Shown in pieces: positions 54,582-57,378 of a stretch of 57,378 nt of DNA (the first letter of the stretch is position 1; the number at the start of each line of letters is the position of its first letter). The notes below the pieces were generated by a model. It was not told the DNA's origin, made no database searches, and saw nothing but the letters and a program-made list of their open reading frames with translations. This stretch comes from Planctomycetota bacterium (GTDB lineage: Bacteria; Planctomycetota; Phycisphaerae; Phycisphaerales; SM1A02). Made by a program: the position numbers and the translations under genes. Where the stretch lies: the NCBI GenBank assembly GCA_022560875.1, contig JADFSH010000007.1:1-57378 (forward strand). The letters are read 5' to 3'.

Positions 54582-55534
54582 TGGCCTCAAAGAAAACCAA
54601 ATCCAAGGAGGTTTCAAAAGCTGCCGCTCGCGACGGTCGAACGGCAACCGCGGTCCGCACACGATCGCGCGGTCGCCGGCGGCTTCCTCCCATCACCGTC
54701 ATGCCCACTCTCTTCACCCTGGGCAACCTGATTGCCGGGTTCGCGGCGGTGTACTACGCCTCCAAACCAATCGACTACAGCGGCCTCCTGCAATGGTCGA
54801 GCCTGACCCTGGCCGGAGCCTTGATCTTCCTGGGAATGTTCTTTGATGCGGTGGACGGGTCGGTGGCGCGCCTGACGCGATCGTCCTCCGAAATCGGCGC
54901 GCAGCTCGACTCTTTGGCCGACATGGTGACATTCGGGGTCGCCCCGGCGTTCATGATGCTAAGGCTGGTCAGCAATTACGTCGGATCGGAAGGCACGGTG
55001 CATATTCTTGGCCCCATGGCGGACAATACCTTCGCCAAGGTGCTTTGGGGTGTCGCCGCGGCGTATGTGGCGTGTACGGCCCTGCGTCTGGCCCGATTCA
55101 ATGTCGAGACCCCCACGGCAAGTGTTGAGGATCACATGATCTTTCGCGGCCTTCCCTCGCCGGGCGCGGCGGGGACGGTCGCCAGCCTCATTGTCCTGCA
55201 TCAGCATTATCTTGCCGCCGGCGTGGCGGGAGCGGATGAGATTTCACTGGCCTTTGCCCGTTGGACGGCGTTCGGCGTGCCGCTGATAACGCTGCTGTGC
55301 GCCTGTGCGATGGTCTCATCGATTCCCTACATTCATTTCGTGAACCGTTATGTGCGGGGGCAGCGCAACTTTGGGTATGTCGCGGGTATTGTCATTATCA
55401 TCGTGGTGTCCGCTCCGTGGTTTCAGGAAGTGTTAGCGGTGGCGTTTACCGTGTTTGCCTTGTCCGGACCGATGCGGTTGCTGATCAATCACTTGCGGAG
55501 GCGTCGTATGAAGAAGTCCGCAACAGAAAGCTGA
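54581..55534 (+). CDS. pssA: CDP-diacylglycerol-serine O-phosphatidyltransferase
   Basis: It makes phosphatidylserine from CDP-diacylglycerol and serine in the inner membrane. The 317 residues contain the CDP-alcohol phosphatidyltransferase motif with D89, D92-G93, A96-R97, G106, D110 and D114. A Lys/Arg/Ser-rich cytoplasmic N-terminus (1-36) precedes about eight hydrophobic segments. PssA rather than PgsA is supported by the L-G-N-L-I-A-G-F start and the T-A-L-R-L-A-R-F-N motif. It is translationally coupled to the lipoprotein gene. Confidence 0.92.
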   Translation: MASKKTKSKEVSKAAARDGRTATAVRTRSRGRRRLPPITVMPTLFTLGNLIAGFAAVYYASKPIDYSGLLQWSSLTLAGALIFLGMFFDAVDGSVARLTRSSSEIGAQLDSLADMVTFGVAPAFMMLRLVSNYVGSEGTVHILGPMADNTFAKVLWGVAAAYVACTALRLARFNVETPTASVEDHMIFRGLPSPGAAGTVASLIVLHQHYLAAGVAGADEISLAFARWTAFGVPLITLLCACAMVSSIPYIHFVNRYVRGQRNFGYVAGIVIIIVVSAPWFQEVLAVAFTVFALSGPMRLLINHLRRRRMKKSATES

Positions 55535-55577
55535 TTGCTTCGACTTCCGGCTCGATCGCGGCTACCCTGCCCTCCTG

Positions 55578-57266
55578 ATGAGCCAACCCCCGATCGTCCG
55601 AACCCGTTTCGCCCCAAGTCCGTCAGGACATCTTCATGTCGGCGGGGCCCGCACCGCCTTGTTCTGCTGGGCGTATGCCCGGAAACACGGCGGAAAATTC
55701 ATCCTTCGCATCGAGGATACGGATCAGAAGCGGTCGCATGACATTGCAAAGCTTGCTTTTCTTGAGGATCTCAAATGGCTCGGCATCGAGTGGGATGAAG
55801 GACCAGTATTTCAGGGCTGTGGGGGAGGAGATGCCGGACCGTACTTCCAGTCGCAGCGACTTGATCTGTATCACAAGTACATCGAACAGCTTCTTGAAGA
55901 GGGCAAGGCGTATCGGGCGTTCGAGACGACCGAGGAGCTTGATGTGGCGCGGAAACAGGCCCGTGAGGGGAAAAAAAACTATCGGTATGACCGGGCGGCT
56001 CTAGATACCGATGCCGATACTCGCGAGAAATGGGCTGACGAAGGCAAGCCGCATGTGGTGCGATTCAGGGTGCCGGACGAGGGAACCAACACCGTTCACG
56101 ACGAAGTGCGCGGCGATGTGACCATCGATGCGACCGAGCTCGACGACTTCGTCATCCAGAAGGCGGACGGATACCCGACATACCACTTCGCGGTGGTCGT
56201 CGATGATGAGTTGATGGGAGTCACCCATGTTATTCGCGCCGAGGAGCATCTCAAGAACACGCACAAGCACATTCTGCTGCAGGAGGCGTTGGGCTTCCGT
56301 CAGCCGGTGTTCGCCCACATCTCGGTCATTACCAATCCCGACGGGTCGAAGATGTCCAAACGCGACAAGGACAAGGCGCTGCGGAAAGCTTATCGAGTGT
56401 TTGTCGAATCAAACCGGGAAAAGTCAGTCGCTGGCGACGAGGCATTCAATGCGGCGATCGCAAGATGGCAAGAGGATCGAGATTGCCAATTAGACTGGTT
56501 GGATGCAGAAGATCTAGCGTTAAGTGTTGGCTGTCATTTGCCCGAGATCAACGTCGATGATTTTCGCCGTGCCGGCTACCTGCCTGAAGCGCTTATCAAT
56601 TACCTGGCACTCTTGGGGTGGAATCCGGGTGGTGATCTTGAAAAATTCACATCTGATTTCCTGTGCAAGAATTTCGATTTCGATCGAGTGCAGAAGTCTC
56701 CGGCGAAGTTCGACCGTGAGAAGCTCCGCGCTTTCAATCACGACGCCATCCAGGCATTACCCGCAGACGAGTTCGTCAGGATATACCGCAACTACTGGCA
56801 AACCTATTTTTCGGGTCTGTATGATCTGTTCACTCAACGTCGCGGCGGGCATGTATTTGACATACTGGCTCGAGCAAATCAGGCGCGGTCTAAGACGCTG
56901 TCCGACACGATCAACGAATCGTACTTCTTCTTGGAGGCTGATGATAAAATCCAATACGAAAAAACAAAAGCGGTGAGGAAAGCCCTCGTCAATGGTGAAC
57001 CTTGTGGCTACGACCATCTCGAAGCGATTATCCCTGAGCTTCGTAAACTGCTTGAATGGACCGTCGAGACGATTGAAAAGGCGCTAAAGTCCTACGCCGA
57101 GACCCACGCGGACGGCAAACTCGGCAAGGTCGCCCAACCCATCCGCATCGCAGTATCCGGGGGGACGATCAGTCCCGCGATTTTCGATACGCTGTTCATT
57201 CTTGGGCGTGAAAGCGTCATAAATCGCATCGAGCGCTGTCTGGCCCATCGAAACGCCAACGTATAG
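55578..57266 (+). CDS. gltX: Glutamyl-tRNA synthetase
   Basis: 562 residues, about 90 more than the E. coli enzyme. Class I signatures: HIGH-like H-L-H-V at 18-21 (P-S-P-S-G-H-L-H-V-G) and K-M-S-K-R at 258-262. Between K-M-S-K-R-D and the conserved F-R-x-x-G-Y-L-P-E-A-L-I-N-Y-L lies an insertion of about 55-60 residues (roughly 265-320). The C-terminal anticodon-binding domain is present (about 350-562). It charges tRNA-Glu with glutamate. The next gene is glnS. Confidence 0.95.
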   Translation: MSQPPIVRTRFAPSPSGHLHVGGARTALFCWAYARKHGGKFILRIEDTDQKRSHDIAKLAFLEDLKWLGIEWDEGPVFQGCGGGDAGPYFQSQRLDLYHKYIEQLLEEGKAYRAFETTEELDVARKQAREGKKNYRYDRAALDTDADTREKWADEGKPHVVRFRVPDEGTNTVHDEVRGDVTIDATELDDFVIQKADGYPTYHFAVVVDDELMGVTHVIRAEEHLKNTHKHILLQEALGFRQPVFAHISVITNPDGSKMSKRDKDKALRKAYRVFVESNREKSVAGDEAFNAAIARWQEDRDCQLDWLDAEDLALSVGCHLPEINVDDFRRAGYLPEALINYLALLGWNPGGDLEKFTSDFLCKNFDFDRVQKSPAKFDREKLRAFNHDAIQALPADEFVRIYRNYWQTYFSGLYDLFTQRRGGHVFDILARANQARSKTLSDTINESYFFLEADDKIQYEKTKAVRKALVNGEPCGYDHLEAIIPELRKLLEWTVETIEKALKSYAETHADGKLGKVAQPIRIAVSGGTISPAIFDTLFILGRESVINRIERCLAHRNANV

Positions 57267-57286
57267 GAACGCAGGATTTATCGTTC

Positions 57287-57378
57287 ATGACCACTGCTGA
57301 GGAAAAGCAATCATTGGACTTCGTCCGCCAGATCATCACCGATGATCTCGCCTCGGGCAAGCGCACCAGCGTGGTCAC
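57287..57378 (+). CDS. glnS: Glutaminyl-tRNA synthetase, N-terminal part only
   Basis: The first 30 codons, cut by the window edge. F-V-R-Q-I-I-T-D-D-L-A-S-G-K-R matches the GlnRS start (F-I-R-Q-I-I-D-E-D-L-A-S-G-K in E. coli). It is 20 bp after gltX, so the two synthetase genes probably form one transcript. Direct charging of tRNA-Gln is implied. Confidence 0.85.
   Translation, partial: MTTAEEKQSLDFVRQIITDDLASGKRTSVV

Overview
The window looks like chromosomal DNA from a Planctomycetota bacterium, probably class Phycisphaerae. This is an inference. The support is two secreted proteins ending in dockerin-like Asp/Asn repeats with ..LLGAWG and ..LLANWG ends, a fused membrane/planctomycete-type cytochrome c, two membrane proteins with a C-x2-C-x-Y-(D/N)-L-R-G zinc ribbon, and a diderm envelope gene set (LptD, a giant AsmA/TamB-like protein, a LolD-type ATPase and many lipoproteins). 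DNA is moderately GC-rich, genes are dense and alternate strands in short units, and several starts have no clear Shine-Dalgarno sequence.

Layout. 1-8.3 kb holds housekeeping genes: HIT protein, EF-P, RsmA (with an in-frame palindromic insertion), an EamA transporter, an MTA phosphorylase-type enzyme, LptD and a small RRM protein. 8.8-10.75 kb is a metal-response cluster: a MerR regulator with the three MerR-spaced cysteines, two matching 20-bp dyad operators, and two downstream exported-protein genes that both carry frame lesions. 10.8-15.9 kb is a cyanophycin module (cphB-cphA plus a lipoprotein gene) lying between a 42-nt 3' remnant of tRNA-fMet and the intact tRNA-fMet gene, the layout of a tRNA-targeted island without a visible integrase.

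16-23.9 kb has a PilZ protein, an acidic-tailed membrane protein, DprA and two tandem paralogous secreted proteins (a VWA protein and an HExxHxxGxxH metalloprotease) with nearly identical C-termini and conserved hairpins in their leaders. 23.9-29 kb has LexA with an unknown gene upstream, a class V aminotransferase, a membrane cytochrome c and a DUF418 protein. 29-32 kb is accessory: a TolB-like propeller lipoprotein and a serine hydrolase, each preceded by a copy of a diverged repeat that may be transposase debris. 32-39.7 kb has HEAT and SPOR/TPR envelope proteins, an acyl-CoA synthetase, an AT-richer XhoI/PaeR7I-type restriction-modification pair, MqnD (futalosine menaquinone route), a tandem ACT protein and a cysteine-rich protein with a histone-H1-like tail.

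40-57.4 kb is again core: cyclophilin, a fused PTPS/QueD protein, a YdjY-type lipoprotein, RuvC, LolD-like ATPase, TrpE, a zinc-ribbon membrane protein, a sugar-nucleotide-type epimerase, the AsmA-like giant followed by a lipoprotein and PssA, then GltX (with a lineage insertion after KMSKR) and the start of GlnS. Several short dispersed repeat families run through the intergenic DNA.
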